A DNA stretch of 64,000 nt from Stappia sp. BW2 (lineage in GTDB: Bacteria; Pseudomonadota; Alphaproteobacteria; Rhizobiales; Stappiaceae), in assembly GCF_008107695.1 (NCBI RefSeq), contig NZ_VIRG01000070.1:1364001-1428000 (forward strand), written 5' to 3'. Numbering within the stretch: the stretch's first letter is position 1; each line of letters opens with the position of its first letter. Below, piece after piece: positions 26,622-34,176 of this stretch. Both the position numbers and the translations under genes were made by a program. A model generated the notes under the pieces. That model saw nothing but the letters and a program-made list of their open reading frames with translations. It was not told the origin of the DNA and did no database searches.

Positions 26622-27143
26622 TCAGTCGCCTTCGGAGCCGTCGATCACTTTTCGCGCGATGTCGTAGGAAAATCCGGCGCGGCACAAGGCAGCCAGGTCC
26701 TTGTCGCGGCGGTCATCGCGTGCCGGTGTCGTTCTGAACGGTCCGAGACGTCTGCGTCTTGCAAAGATTTGGGCAGCTTCTTCGTCGCTCCGCTCGTCCT
26801 GTGCCAGCACCGTCTGAATTGTGGTTCTGTCGACACCTTTGGCTGTGAGCTGCGCTTCGATCTTACGGGTTGATCCGCCACGGCGCCGCAATCCGGCGGT
26901 TTTGGTTTCCGCGTAGGTTTTGTCGTTGACGAGACCTGTCTGGACGCATTTTTCAACGACAGCGTCGATCACATCCGAATAGTCGGCCGGTTCAAGCTCA
27001 AGGCTCAAACAGGCTTTGAGCACCTTGCGTTCGAGAACCTTGCGAAGATTGGCTGCCGATGTTGCATAGCGTTCCAGATAATGAAGCGCAGACCTGATCA
27101 GCCGGTCTTCGGTCGGTGGTTTATATCGCGGCTTATCAGCCAT
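26622..27143 (-). CDS. recX: RecA regulator RecX
   Basis: 173 aa. It is built of helical repeats with the RecX pattern (LERYATSAANLRKVLERKV, GLVNDKTYAE, RRGGSTRKIEAQLTAKGV) and a C-terminal repeat (AGFSYDIARKVID). RecX binds RecA filaments and modulates strand exchange. The start overlaps the MBL hydrolase stop by 8 bases. It is distant from recA here, as often in alphaproteobacteria. Confidence 0.87.
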   Translation of the reverse strand: MADKPRYKPPTEDRLIRSALHYLERYATSAANLRKVLERKVLKACLSLELEPADYSDVIDAVVEKCVQTGLVNDKTYAETKTAGLRRRGGSTRKIEAQLTAKGVDRTTIQTVLAQDERSDEEAAQIFARRRRLGPFRTTPARDDRRDKDLAALCRAGFSYDIARKVIDGSEGD

Positions 27144-27975
27144 CGGTCGATAGGATGCTTTCTTTGCCCATGACGGCGTTTTCCGCGGTCAGAACCATTC
27201 CATCATATGCCGGTTCTACGGTCTCAGGCAGTTCAGCGGACAGAACGTGGTAGTCCAAGTCATTGTGAAGATTGGTGAAAATGGCGCGTTTCGGTGCAAT
27301 TTTACCAGTCCACGAAAGCGCATCCGTAAGGCAGAAATGGCTTGGGTGCGGTCTGCGGCGCAAGCAATCCAGGATCAAAAGATCGAGGTCTTTCAACTGG
27401 TTAAGGGTCGTTTCGGGAATGTCCGAAACATCTGGAATGTAGGCAGCGCCACCGATGCGAAACCCGAGTGCATGGATCTCGCCATGGACGACATCGAATG
27501 GTTCGAATGTGATCGCGCCGCCGCTTCCATCGATTGTAACAGGCTTACCCGGCTGAAGTTCACGCCGCTCCAGAATGGGTGGGTAGTTGGACCCTGCCGG
27601 TGTTTCGAAACAATAACTGAATGCCGAGAGTGCCCTGTCGGAGGTTACGTCATCCATGTAGACAGGCACTCTTTTGCCGGACTGGACCCAGAAGGCTCGC
27701 AAGTCGTCAATTCCGTGCAGATGATCGGCGTGGGAATGGGTGTATAGAACGGCATCCAGCTGCTTCACGTTCGCAGCCAGAAGCTGCGACCTGATGTCGG
27801 GGCCGCTGTCTATCAACACCGTTGTGCACTTGTTATCCACACGCTTTTCCACAAGAAGCGCACAGCGGCCGCGTCGGTTCTTCGGCTCATTGGGATCGCA
27901 GTCGCCCCAATCGTTGCCGACACGCGGCACGCCACCGGACGAACCGCATCCGAGAATGGTCAGCGTCAATGTCAT
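27136..27975 (-). CDS. MBL-fold hydrolase, PhnP-like
   Basis: 279 aa. The metallo-beta-lactamase motif is YTHSHADHLHGIDDLR, the N-terminus is LTILGCGSSGGVPRVG, and further metal ligands are in DVVHGEIHALGFRIGG and LDCLRRRPHPSHF. It resembles the phosphodiesterase PhnP/RNase Z side group. In rhizobia it follows tatD, as here (4-base overlap). The biological substrate is not known. Confidence 0.87.
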   Translation of the reverse strand: MTLTLTILGCGSSGGVPRVGNDWGDCDPNEPKNRRGRCALLVEKRVDNKCTTVLIDSGPDIRSQLLAANVKQLDAVLYTHSHADHLHGIDDLRAFWVQSGKRVPVYMDDVTSDRALSAFSYCFETPAGSNYPPILERRELQPGKPVTIDGSGGAITFEPFDVVHGEIHALGFRIGGAAYIPDVSDIPETTLNQLKDLDLLILDCLRRRPHPSHFCLTDALSWTGKIAPKRAIFTNLHNDLDYHVLSAELPETVEPAYDGMVLTAENAVMGKESILSTDG

Positions 27976-28778
27976 GAAGCAATCGCTTTTGTTTGCTGGC
28001 TCTTGCGAGGCACCTTGTTGAAAAGGCGAAAGAAATTGTCTGTGGTTTGCCGGGCAATCTCTTCTTTCGAGACACCGCGCGTTTCCGCCAGAACCGCTGC
28101 TGTCATGGCCGTATAGGCCGGTTCGTTTCGCTTGCCGCGCTTGGGCTGCGGGGCCAGATAGGGAGCGTCGGTTTCCACCAGCAAACGGTCGGCCGGCAGT
28201 TCACGGGCTATGTCGCGGATCTCTTCAGAGCGCTTGAAGGTCAATATTCCGGAAAAGGAAACATAAAGGCCAAGCTCGATACCCGTCAGTGCGAGATCGC
28301 GGCCGGACGAGAAGCAGTGCAGAAGGGCGGGGAAGGCCCCCTTCCCCATTTCCTCGCGCAAGATCGTGGCCATGTCGTCATCTGCGTCGCGTGAGTGAAT
28401 GACAAGCGGCAAACCAGTGCGCCGTGCTGCCTCAATATGGATGCGCAGACCTTCCGCCTGTGCGTCGCGCGGAGCCTTGTCGTAGAAAAAATCCAGACCA
28501 GCCTCACCAATCGCCACCACCTTGGGGTGGTTCGTCAACTGCACGATTTCGTCGGCTGTTATGCCGCGCTCCGTCCCGGCGTTGTGGGGGTGTGTTCCAA
28601 CCGAACAATAGACGTCCGGATATTCTTCCGCGATTGCACGCACCTGGTCGAATTTGCGGATATGGGTGCAGATGGTCACCATCAGCTCCACACCGGCCGC
28701 TTTGGCCCGGGCGATCAGGTCGGCGCGTTCGCCGTTAAAATCAGGAAAATCGAGATGGCAGTGGCTGTCGACGAGCAT
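27972..28778 (-). CDS. tatD: TatD-family metal-dependent hydrolase / deoxyribonuclease
   Basis: 268 aa. Metal ligands are in VDSHCHLDF near the N-terminus, followed by AIGEAGLDFFYD, PLVIHSRDADDD, ALLHCFSS and LLVETDAPYLAP. The family has 3'-5' exonuclease or D-aminoacyl-tRNA deacylase-like activity. It overlaps the MBL gene by 4 bases. In relatives metG usually stands between holB and tatD; here only 149 non-coding bases remain. Confidence 0.92.
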   Translation of the reverse strand: MLVDSHCHLDFPDFNGERADLIARAKAAGVELMVTICTHIRKFDQVRAIAEEYPDVYCSVGTHPHNAGTERGITADEIVQLTNHPKVVAIGEAGLDFFYDKAPRDAQAEGLRIHIEAARRTGLPLVIHSRDADDDMATILREEMGKGAFPALLHCFSSGRDLALTGIELGLYVSFSGILTFKRSEEIRDIARELPADRLLVETDAPYLAPQPKRGKRNEPAYTAMTAAVLAETRGVSKEEIARQTTDNFFRLFNKVPRKSQQTKAIAS

Positions 28779-28927
28779 TTAGGATCCAAATGTCATTGAT
28801 TGGTAAGCCGCATATAGGTGCTATAGCAGCCTTTTAACAAGAGAATCGGATCTTGCCCAAGTCACGAAGCGCCGACTAGAGCGATTTTCGTCTCGTTCCG
28901 GCGCATCATTGATACACCTTGTGGCCG

Positions 28928-29992
28928 TCAGGCGGCGCGCAGCGCGAAGAAGAAGTCCAGCACGACCTGTTTCTTGTCGAGATTGAGCGCATCCGCGTCC
29001 CGGACCGCCTTGTTCATCTTGTCCCAGAGCTCGACGATTCCGTGAGCTTCGCGGACACCGTTGGCAAGGTTCCGGCGCATGCGGTCATGCAGCCAAATCT
29101 GCATGATGTGCTGGAAGCTTTCCCAATTGTCGGATTGGCCACGAGCGGCAACCAGATCCGCCAGTGCATGGACTGCCGCCAGATCTAGCTGTTGTGGCCG
29201 ATCGGCAAGTTGACGAACGCCCTTGGCAATGGCCAAACCATCGCCGGAAAGCAACGTGATGGCAGAGCGAAGGCTGCCATCAGCTGTCAGCGCCAATTCA
29301 CGAAGGTCCTCCGGTGAGCCAACCGAGGCACCAGACAGATCCTGCAGGCCCTCTGCGATTTCTTCCTCGGTCAACGGATCAAGATCGAGCCGTCGGCATC
29401 TGGACCTGATGGTCGGCAAAAGACGCCCGGGCGCGTGGCTCAAGACCAGGAACAGGCACCTTTGCGGCGGTTCTTCCAGGATCTTCAAAAGAGCGTTGGC
29501 GGAACTGATGTTCATGTCGTCCGCCGCATCGACAATGCAGACTCGCCAGGCCTTCGCCGATGCGGTTGTGCCAAAGAAGGAGACGGTTTTGCGAACCTCG
29601 TCCACCGGCAGATCAGCCTTGAACCGCTTAGACTTGTCGTCCCAGGGGCGGCGCAGATGCAGGATATTCGGATGTCCGCCTGCTTTGAGCTGACGTGCAA
29701 CGGGATGATCCGTCAGGACGGCAAGGTCCCGTGCGGCGGAGACTTGTGGGCCGAATCTGTCCGGATTGGCGATTACGAAACGCGCGAAACGAAAGGCGAG
29801 TGTCGCCTTGCCAATGCCTTTCGGCCCACCCAGGATCCAGGCATGATGTAGCCGTTCGGATCTGTAAGCCTCCAGAAGCGCCTGTTCGGTCCTGGCGTGC
29901 CCAATCAGGCGGTCGCGTTCGTGCGGCAATGGATACCCCGGCAGGGCATCGACCTCTGGAATGTCGATTGGTTCATTGGCACGGGCCATCAA
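28928..29992 (-). CDS. holB: DNA polymerase III subunit delta prime
   Basis: 354 aa. A clamp-loader AAA+ fold with P-loop-like GGPKGIGKATLAFRFARF, a Walker B/SRC region (VCIVDAADDMNISSANALLKILEEPP) and the conserved RSRCRRLDLDPLT segment. It is a stator of the clamp loader. It overlaps tmk by 4 bases, the usual tmk-holB pair. Confidence 0.92.
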   Translation of the reverse strand: MMARANEPIDIPEVDALPGYPLPHERDRLIGHARTEQALLEAYRSERLHHAWILGGPKGIGKATLAFRFARFVIANPDRFGPQVSAARDLAVLTDHPVARQLKAGGHPNILHLRRPWDDKSKRFKADLPVDEVRKTVSFFGTTASAKAWRVCIVDAADDMNISSANALLKILEEPPQRCLFLVLSHAPGRLLPTIRSRCRRLDLDPLTEEEIAEGLQDLSGASVGSPEDLRELALTADGSLRSAITLLSGDGLAIAKGVRQLADRPQQLDLAAVHALADLVAARGQSDNWESFQHIMQIWLHDRMRRNLANGVREAHGIVELWDKMNKAVRDADALNLDKKQVVLDFFFALRAA

Positions 29993-30735
29993 TATGCCTC
30001 TGCGGGTATGCCGGTTGAGGTTTTGTCTTGTGGCAGGTCGCCGGAAAAGGTTTTCACCACGGCATCACGAATGGCGGCTGTGACTTCATCAAGGTCCTTT
30101 GAACCGTCAATGACCGCAAATCGAAAGGATTCGTTTTTTGCGAGTTCGAGAAACAGGTCGCGTCTGCACTGATGAACCTTGAGATCTTCGTCCTCGAACC
30201 GATCCGGTCCGCCGCTGTCATCTGTGCGAGACCGTTCGGCCACCCGGGCAAGCCCGATTTCAACCGGAACGTCGATCAGAATCGTCAGGTCTGGATAAAC
30301 ACCGGCGACCGCTGCCGTTTCCAGCAGCTTCAGATAGTCACGGTCGACACCTGCCTCGCCCTGATAGACCCAGGTTGAATCGGCGTACCGGTCGCAAAGC
30401 ACCCAATCTCCGCGCTCAAGCGCCGGCTTGATGGTCGTATCGACATGGTCTGCCCGTGCAGCGGCAAACAACATTGCCTCACCGCGCGGTCCCAGATCCT
30501 TGGCGCCGCCAGAAAGCAGCATAGCCCGGATCTTTTCAGCCCCCGGTGAGCCACCAGGCTCCCGCGTGACAACGACTGACTGGCCCAGACTTTCCAGATA
30601 GGTTTTCAGGCGGGTGATCTGGGTCGATTTTCCGGCCCCCTCGCCGCCTTCAAAGGTGATGAAATATCCTGCCACCCGTTCCCGGCTCCGCTTGTTCTTG
30701 TTGGTCTTTGTCACCGGCTTTAACAGCAAATGCAA
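29989..30735 (-). CDS. tmk: Thymidylate kinase
   Basis: 248 aa as drawn. P-loop FEGGEGAGKST, DRY-type motif VLCDRYADSTWVYQG and LID arginines in ARVAERSRTDDSGGPDRFE are present. It phosphorylates dTMP. The first ~20 residues are basic and outside the fold. A GTG at 30675 (VAGYFITFEGGEG) is a likely alternative start, giving about 228 aa, closer to family size. It lies 14 bases after the dac-like gene. Confidence 0.92.
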   Translation of the reverse strand: MHLLLKPVTKTNKNKRSRERVAGYFITFEGGEGAGKSTQITRLKTYLESLGQSVVVTREPGGSPGAEKIRAMLLSGGAKDLGPRGEAMLFAAARADHVDTTIKPALERGDWVLCDRYADSTWVYQGEAGVDRDYLKLLETAAVAGVYPDLTILIDVPVEIGLARVAERSRTDDSGGPDRFEDEDLKVHQCRRDLFLELAKNESFRFAVIDGSKDLDEVTAAIRDAVVKTFSGDLPQDKTSTGIPAEAY

Positions 30736-30749
30736 TCGTTGTGGACCGT

Positions 30750-31976
30750 TTAGCCGATCCAGCCAAACAGAAGTTCCTGCAGGCCGTCGAGAGCACGTCC
30801 GATCATGGTCCCTTCCGCAACCGCATTTCCGGTCACGAGAGGAGACCGGTAGACGATGCCGTCCTTGCCGATCACGCGGATTTCGCCAACCTTCTCTCCG
30901 GCCTGGACAGGCGCTGGAAGCGGGCCGTTGTAGATGACCCTGATGCGGTAGTCCAGCGTGCCGCCACGCGGCAGAAGCACGTTGACGCTCTTTTCGGAGA
31001 TCAAGGGCACAGACCCGGAAACGCCGCCGAAAACACGGCCATCGGCAACAACCTCGCCCGCTGAAAACAGCGTCTGGACGGAGAAATATTCCCAGGCGCC
31101 CTCAATGACTTCCTTGAGCGTCTGTAGCCGGTGTTTGTCGGAGGAGAGACCGGCAACGGCCGCGATCACCCTTCGCCCGTTCCGGTCCACCGAACCAAGG
31201 CCGGAATACCCAGCCTCAGCATCACTGCCGCCGCCAAGGCCGTCGAGGTTCCGGATTTCGCCAAGCAAGGGATTCTTGTTGCGCTGAAATATCTTGTTCC
31301 AGGTGAAATCTGGGATTGCAAACATCGGATAGAGATCGGCGTGGTTCTCCAGAATATATTCCGCAAGCCTTGCCTGGTCCCGGACCGTTGTCTGACTGGG
31401 AACCTCAGGATAGCCGGTGGGATTGCCGAAGCGGCTGTTTTTCATGCCGATGGATTGCGCAAGTTCGGTCATGCGCACCGCGAAGGCTTCTTCTGATCCG
31501 TCAAGGCATTCCGCCAGCACGATTGCGGCATCATTGCCGTTGTGTACCAGCAGACCCTTGAGCAGATCTTCAACCGGAATGTCAGACTTGATGGCGGCGA
31601 ACATTGTTGCGCCACGCCCAGAGGGCGCACCGCCGGTTCGCCAGGCATGCTCGCTGACCTTGCAGGTCTGATCGATCTTCAGTTCACCGTCCTTGAGCGC
31701 TTTGAAAACCGTCGCTGCTGTCATGACCTTGACGAGCGCACCGGGGGAAAACGGACGGTCCGGTTCCTTCGCAAACAGGATAGTGCCGGACGCGGGCTCA
31801 AAGAGAAAAGCCATCGGAGCTTTGGTCACGATGGTTTCGGCAGCCTGCGTGGGGACCGAAAGGGATGAAGCAAGCAGGAACGAAAAAAGCGCCCCTCGCC
31901 TCAACAGGCGACGGGACGCTTTTAGAAGTACGAATACAGAATGTGCGGAGGCCATAAAACCGCTTGCCTTATTCAT
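30750..31976 (-). CDS. DacA/DacC-like protein lacking the catalytic residues (pseudoenzyme)
   Basis: 408 aa. Signal peptide to about residue 46, then a peptidase S11 (PBP5) domain and a C-terminal PBP5_C beta domain (from about residue 300). The fold is clear, but all three active-site motifs are lost. SxxK is A80-L-V-K83 (PGALVKVM), SxN is N146-G-N148 (LVHNGNDAA), and KTG is G248-G-G250 (NLDGLGGGSDAE). Classical carboxypeptidase activity is therefore unlikely. The reading frame is intact, so it is a maintained inactive homologue, perhaps a peptidoglycan-binding or regulatory protein. It lies between rlpA and tmk. Confidence 0.88.
   Translation of the reverse strand: MNKASGFMASAHSVFVLLKASRRLLRRGALFSFLLASSLSVPTQAAETIVTKAPMAFLFEPASGTILFAKEPDRPFSPGALVKVMTAATVFKALKDGELKIDQTCKVSEHAWRTGGAPSGRGATMFAAIKSDIPVEDLLKGLLVHNGNDAAIVLAECLDGSEEAFAVRMTELAQSIGMKNSRFGNPTGYPEVPSQTTVRDQARLAEYILENHADLYPMFAIPDFTWNKIFQRNKNPLLGEIRNLDGLGGGSDAEAGYSGLGSVDRNGRRVIAAVAGLSSDKHRLQTLKEVIEGAWEYFSVQTLFSAGEVVADGRVFGGVSGSVPLISEKSVNVLLPRGGTLDYRIRVIYNGPLPAPVQAGEKVGEIRVIGKDGIVYRSPLVTGNAVAEGTMIGRALDGLQELLFGWIG
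31889..31923 (-). terminator. Terminator-like hairpin inside the 5' coding part of the dac-like gene
   Basis: On the minus strand AGCGTCCCGTCGCCT-GTTG-AGGCGAGGGGCGCT forms a stem with small bulges followed by a run of six T (plus-strand A run 31883-31888). It overlaps codons about 19-30, encoding the signal peptide n-region. It could attenuate transcription into dac-tmk-holB. Confidence 0.45.
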
Positions 31977-31995
31977 CCATACAGGCGCGGTTCGC

Positions 31996-32021
31996 GGAAA
32001 AAGCCGGACATCATCCGGCTT
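31996..32021 (-). terminator. Intrinsic terminator after rlpA
   Basis: Minus-strand stem AAGCCGGA-TGATG-TCCGGCTT is followed by a short T run and lies directly after the rlpA stop. It separates rlpA from the dac-like gene. Confidence 0.75.
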
Positions 32022-32030
32022 CCGGTCCGA

Positions 32031-33206
32031 TTAGCCGCCGTTTTGCAGTTTGACCACCAACTCCCGCATGGAAAGGCCCGTGGCGGAAGCATTTGCCAGG
32101 AGCGAATGCGCGTCGGAAACTCGGCGATTTGCTGCGAAGGACGAAATCGCACTGCCGTTGACCAGATTGGTGGATGTGCCCGGTGCCGGAACGCGCAGCA
32201 CACCAAGCGTTCCTTCTGCAGGTGCCTGGCCTGACGGCGAATACGCCGTTTCAACCGGCTCGAAACGATTGTTCGACGCAACTTCGATGTTTGGTCTGCC
32301 GGCTTCGAATGCCAGTGCCGGGTCGAAAGCGACTGCAACTGTGGTTCGCTGAGCCCGGAAAGCCGTAGCTGACGATGCGGTGGTCATATAAGGACGGGTG
32401 CTTGGAGCGGGCACGGCACCGAATGTAACCTGCGGAGTGGTCCGCTGAGGTGCGACTTGCTTGGGGTCTGCCTGGGCAAGCAACGTGCCGGGCATAGTCG
32501 CGCCAGGTTCGACAGCACCCGGCCCGCGGTAAGACGCCATCAGGAATGCTTCATCCTGTCCGTGCAGCGGTGCGCGACCGACATATTCGACCTTCACCTT
32601 GCCGACACCGGCGCTTTTGGTGCCAAGCATGGTTGCCGCACGTTCCGACAGGTCGATCACGCGGTTGCCGTGGAACGGTCCGCGGTCATTGACGCGCACG
32701 ATCATTGAACGGCCGTTTGCCACGTTTGTTACGCGGGCATAAGACGGCAGCGGCATGGTGGTGTGTGCGGCGGTAATGGAGTTCCGGTCGAAGATTTCGC
32801 CATTGGCTGTCTTGCGGCCGTGAAATGTCGGCCCGTACCAGGAAGCAAGACCGGTTCTCTTATAATCCGGATCTTCTTTCGGATAATACCACTTGCCGGC
32901 AATCTTGTATTTCTTGCCCACAATGTAGCGTCCGCCACCTTTCGGCACGGCCTGGCCTTCCGCGACCACGCGCGGACTGCCCTTGACGCCATATTTTTCC
33001 GGGCTGAACTTGGATTTCTGCTGTGGGGCACTGCTACATGCGGCAACAGCCGAAACAGCGGCCGCAACAATCAACCCCGTGCGCAATTGCGCACCGAGTT
33101 TGCTGCCCGGACGCGAGTTAATCTCAAGCGTCGCAGCCAGCTCCCCTGAAGACGTTCCTGCCACCTGGTTTTTCACCCGGCAAGATTTCCCGCCTGTCCC
33201 TTGCAT
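32031..33206 (-). CDS. rlpA: RlpA-family septal ring lytic transglycosylase lipoprotein
   Basis: 391 aa. A lipobox-like VSAVAAC-SSA (Cys57) follows a long N-terminal leader, so the real start may lie a little downstream; a GTG at codon 11 is one candidate. The double-psi beta-barrel contains GLASWYGPTFHGRKTANGE and the catalytic Asp in VNDRGPFHGNRVIDLS. The C-terminal ~180 residues are low-complexity with no recognisable SPOR domain. RlpA cleaves denuded glycan strands at the septum in some bacteria. Confidence 0.88.
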   Translation of the reverse strand: MQGTGGKSCRVKNQVAGTSSGELAATLEINSRPGSKLGAQLRTGLIVAAAVSAVAACSSAPQQKSKFSPEKYGVKGSPRVVAEGQAVPKGGGRYIVGKKYKIAGKWYYPKEDPDYKRTGLASWYGPTFHGRKTANGEIFDRNSITAAHTTMPLPSYARVTNVANGRSMIVRVNDRGPFHGNRVIDLSERAATMLGTKSAGVGKVKVEYVGRAPLHGQDEAFLMASYRGPGAVEPGATMPGTLLAQADPKQVAPQRTTPQVTFGAVPAPSTRPYMTTASSATAFRAQRTTVAVAFDPALAFEAGRPNIEVASNNRFEPVETAYSPSGQAPAEGTLGVLRVPAPGTSTNLVNGSAISSFAANRRVSDAHSLLANASATGLSMRELVVKLQNGG

Positions 33207-33581
33207 ACTGCCGTCCTACTCATTACGCGCTGGCGGCCCCGCGGCTCACGCGATCATTCCGGTGCGTGGTTCGGTCCGCAACGGTTTTCAAGGCATTGTT
33301 CCGATCTTCAGATCAGTCCCCGCAAGATGCACTGCCCCCGCTGTACATCCTGCATATGCCCTTGTTTAAGCGCAGTTTTATTACTTCAAAGTAAACTAAA
33401 CGTCGAGACCCAGGCGTTGCCCAATTTCAACTCTCCACCGCTTTCAGGGAACCTGAGGCTTGTTCCTTCAAGTCCAGATGGCGTAACTCTCTGAAATATA
33501 GTACGAAAATTTGTGCCAATTCACCTAATTTCACGTGTTGCTCTCAGAGCACAGGTAACAAGAAATCGTCATTCGGTTCGG

Positions 33582-33599
33582 ATGTGACGCAGGTCACAT
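33582..33599. promoter_or_regulatory. CRP/FNR-family binding site
   Basis: ATGTGACGCAGGTCACAT, a perfect palindrome carrying TGTGA-N6-TCACA, the consensus of CRP-type regulators. TAGGGT at 33620-33625 is a possible -10, which would put the site at about -41.5 (class II) for a rightward transcript beginning near 33632. Confidence 0.6.
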
Positions 33600-33660
33600 T
33601 CTGCCCTGTCAATTCCGCTTAGGGTGAATTTGTTGCTGATGACCGCCCTGTCACAGCAAT

Positions 33661-33805
33661 GCTGGACCCCACCTCCAGCTTTGGCCGCCGGTTCAAAACC
33701 CTGCCCACGACACCGGACCGGCGGCCCTGCCCTTTGGCGATGTTCCTGCGCTCGCAGTGCCCGTCCTGCCCCTGTTAAGCGAGCGACGCAGGAACATCCC
33801 AAAGG
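33661..33805 (+). ncRNA. Candidate small RNA: three tandem hairpins with C-rich loops
   Basis: Hairpin A: GCTGGA/TCCAGC (33661-33679) with loop CCCCACC. Hairpin B: 10-bp perfect GGCCGCCGGT/ACCGGCGGCC (33683-33726). Hairpin C: 24 paired bases in three blocks (CCTTTGG, GATGTTCCTGCG, CTCGC with their complements, 33731-33805) and a 23-base loop. The loops share CCTGCCC-like runs that could pair with Shine-Dalgarno sequences. No Rho-independent terminator was found, and the strand is chosen from the CRP site. No known RNA family (SRP RNA, 6S, tmRNA, RNase P) fits. Confidence 0.4.
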
Positions 33806-33931
33806 AGCCCTCTCCCGCCGTGCATCCACACCATTTCTCAAGCTTGAACCTCTTGCGGGTGATTCCGGCTTGACTTTCCGATTGAGAAAAAGGAAACGGT
33901 TTGAACAACCGGGCCGCCACGGCTTCGGTTT

Positions 33932-34021
33932 GGTGAGGTGGCCGAGTGGTTTAAGGCAGCGGTCTTGAAAACCGCCGTGCGTGAGAGCGTACCGTGGGTT
34001 CGAATCCCACCCTCACCGCCA
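33932..34021 (+). tRNA. tRNA-Ser (anticodon UGA)
   Basis: Acceptor stem GGTGAGG pairs with CCTCACC, discriminator G, encoded CCA end. Anticodon stem GCGGT/ACCGC closes loop CTTGAAA with anticodon TGA. The long variable arm (CGTGCGTGAGAGCGTACC region) and T-loop GGTTCGAATCC are those of class II tRNA-Ser. Confidence 0.97.
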
Positions 34022-34176
34022 TTTTTCAATTTCACCTTCAGTATCTCGAATCCGAAAGCCGATGGCGGTTTTGGCGCAACTCGCAGTTTGATGCGGATTT
34101 CTGTTTCCCCTATCATCTGAATCCGGAGGAACCCGTCGCTCGATGCGGCGGCGGCTACTGGGAGGAGATAGCCGAC

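Larger units (their letters stand above)
33207..33931. other. Structured intergenic region between rlpA and tRNA-Ser
   Basis: 725 bases with no convincing gene. From left to right it holds the rlpA promoter region, a TGCTCT-C-AGAGCA palindrome near 33537-33552, a CRP-type palindrome (33582-33599) and three consecutive hairpins (33661-33805). Open frames across the hairpins on either strand have no family match. Confidence 0.5.

Noticed and set aside
33661..33805. SRP (4.5S), 6S, RNase P or tmRNA gene
   Set aside because: The SRP core GGAAGGAAGCAG, the RNase P GAGGAAAGTCC block and an alphaproteobacterial tag sequence are absent, and the layout does not match 6S RNA.
33569..33968. Open frames across the hairpins upstream of tRNA-Ser on both strands
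   Set aside because: Cys, Arg and Pro-rich products without motifs or ribosome binding sites; the rightward one runs into the tRNA gene. The hairpins are the better explanation.
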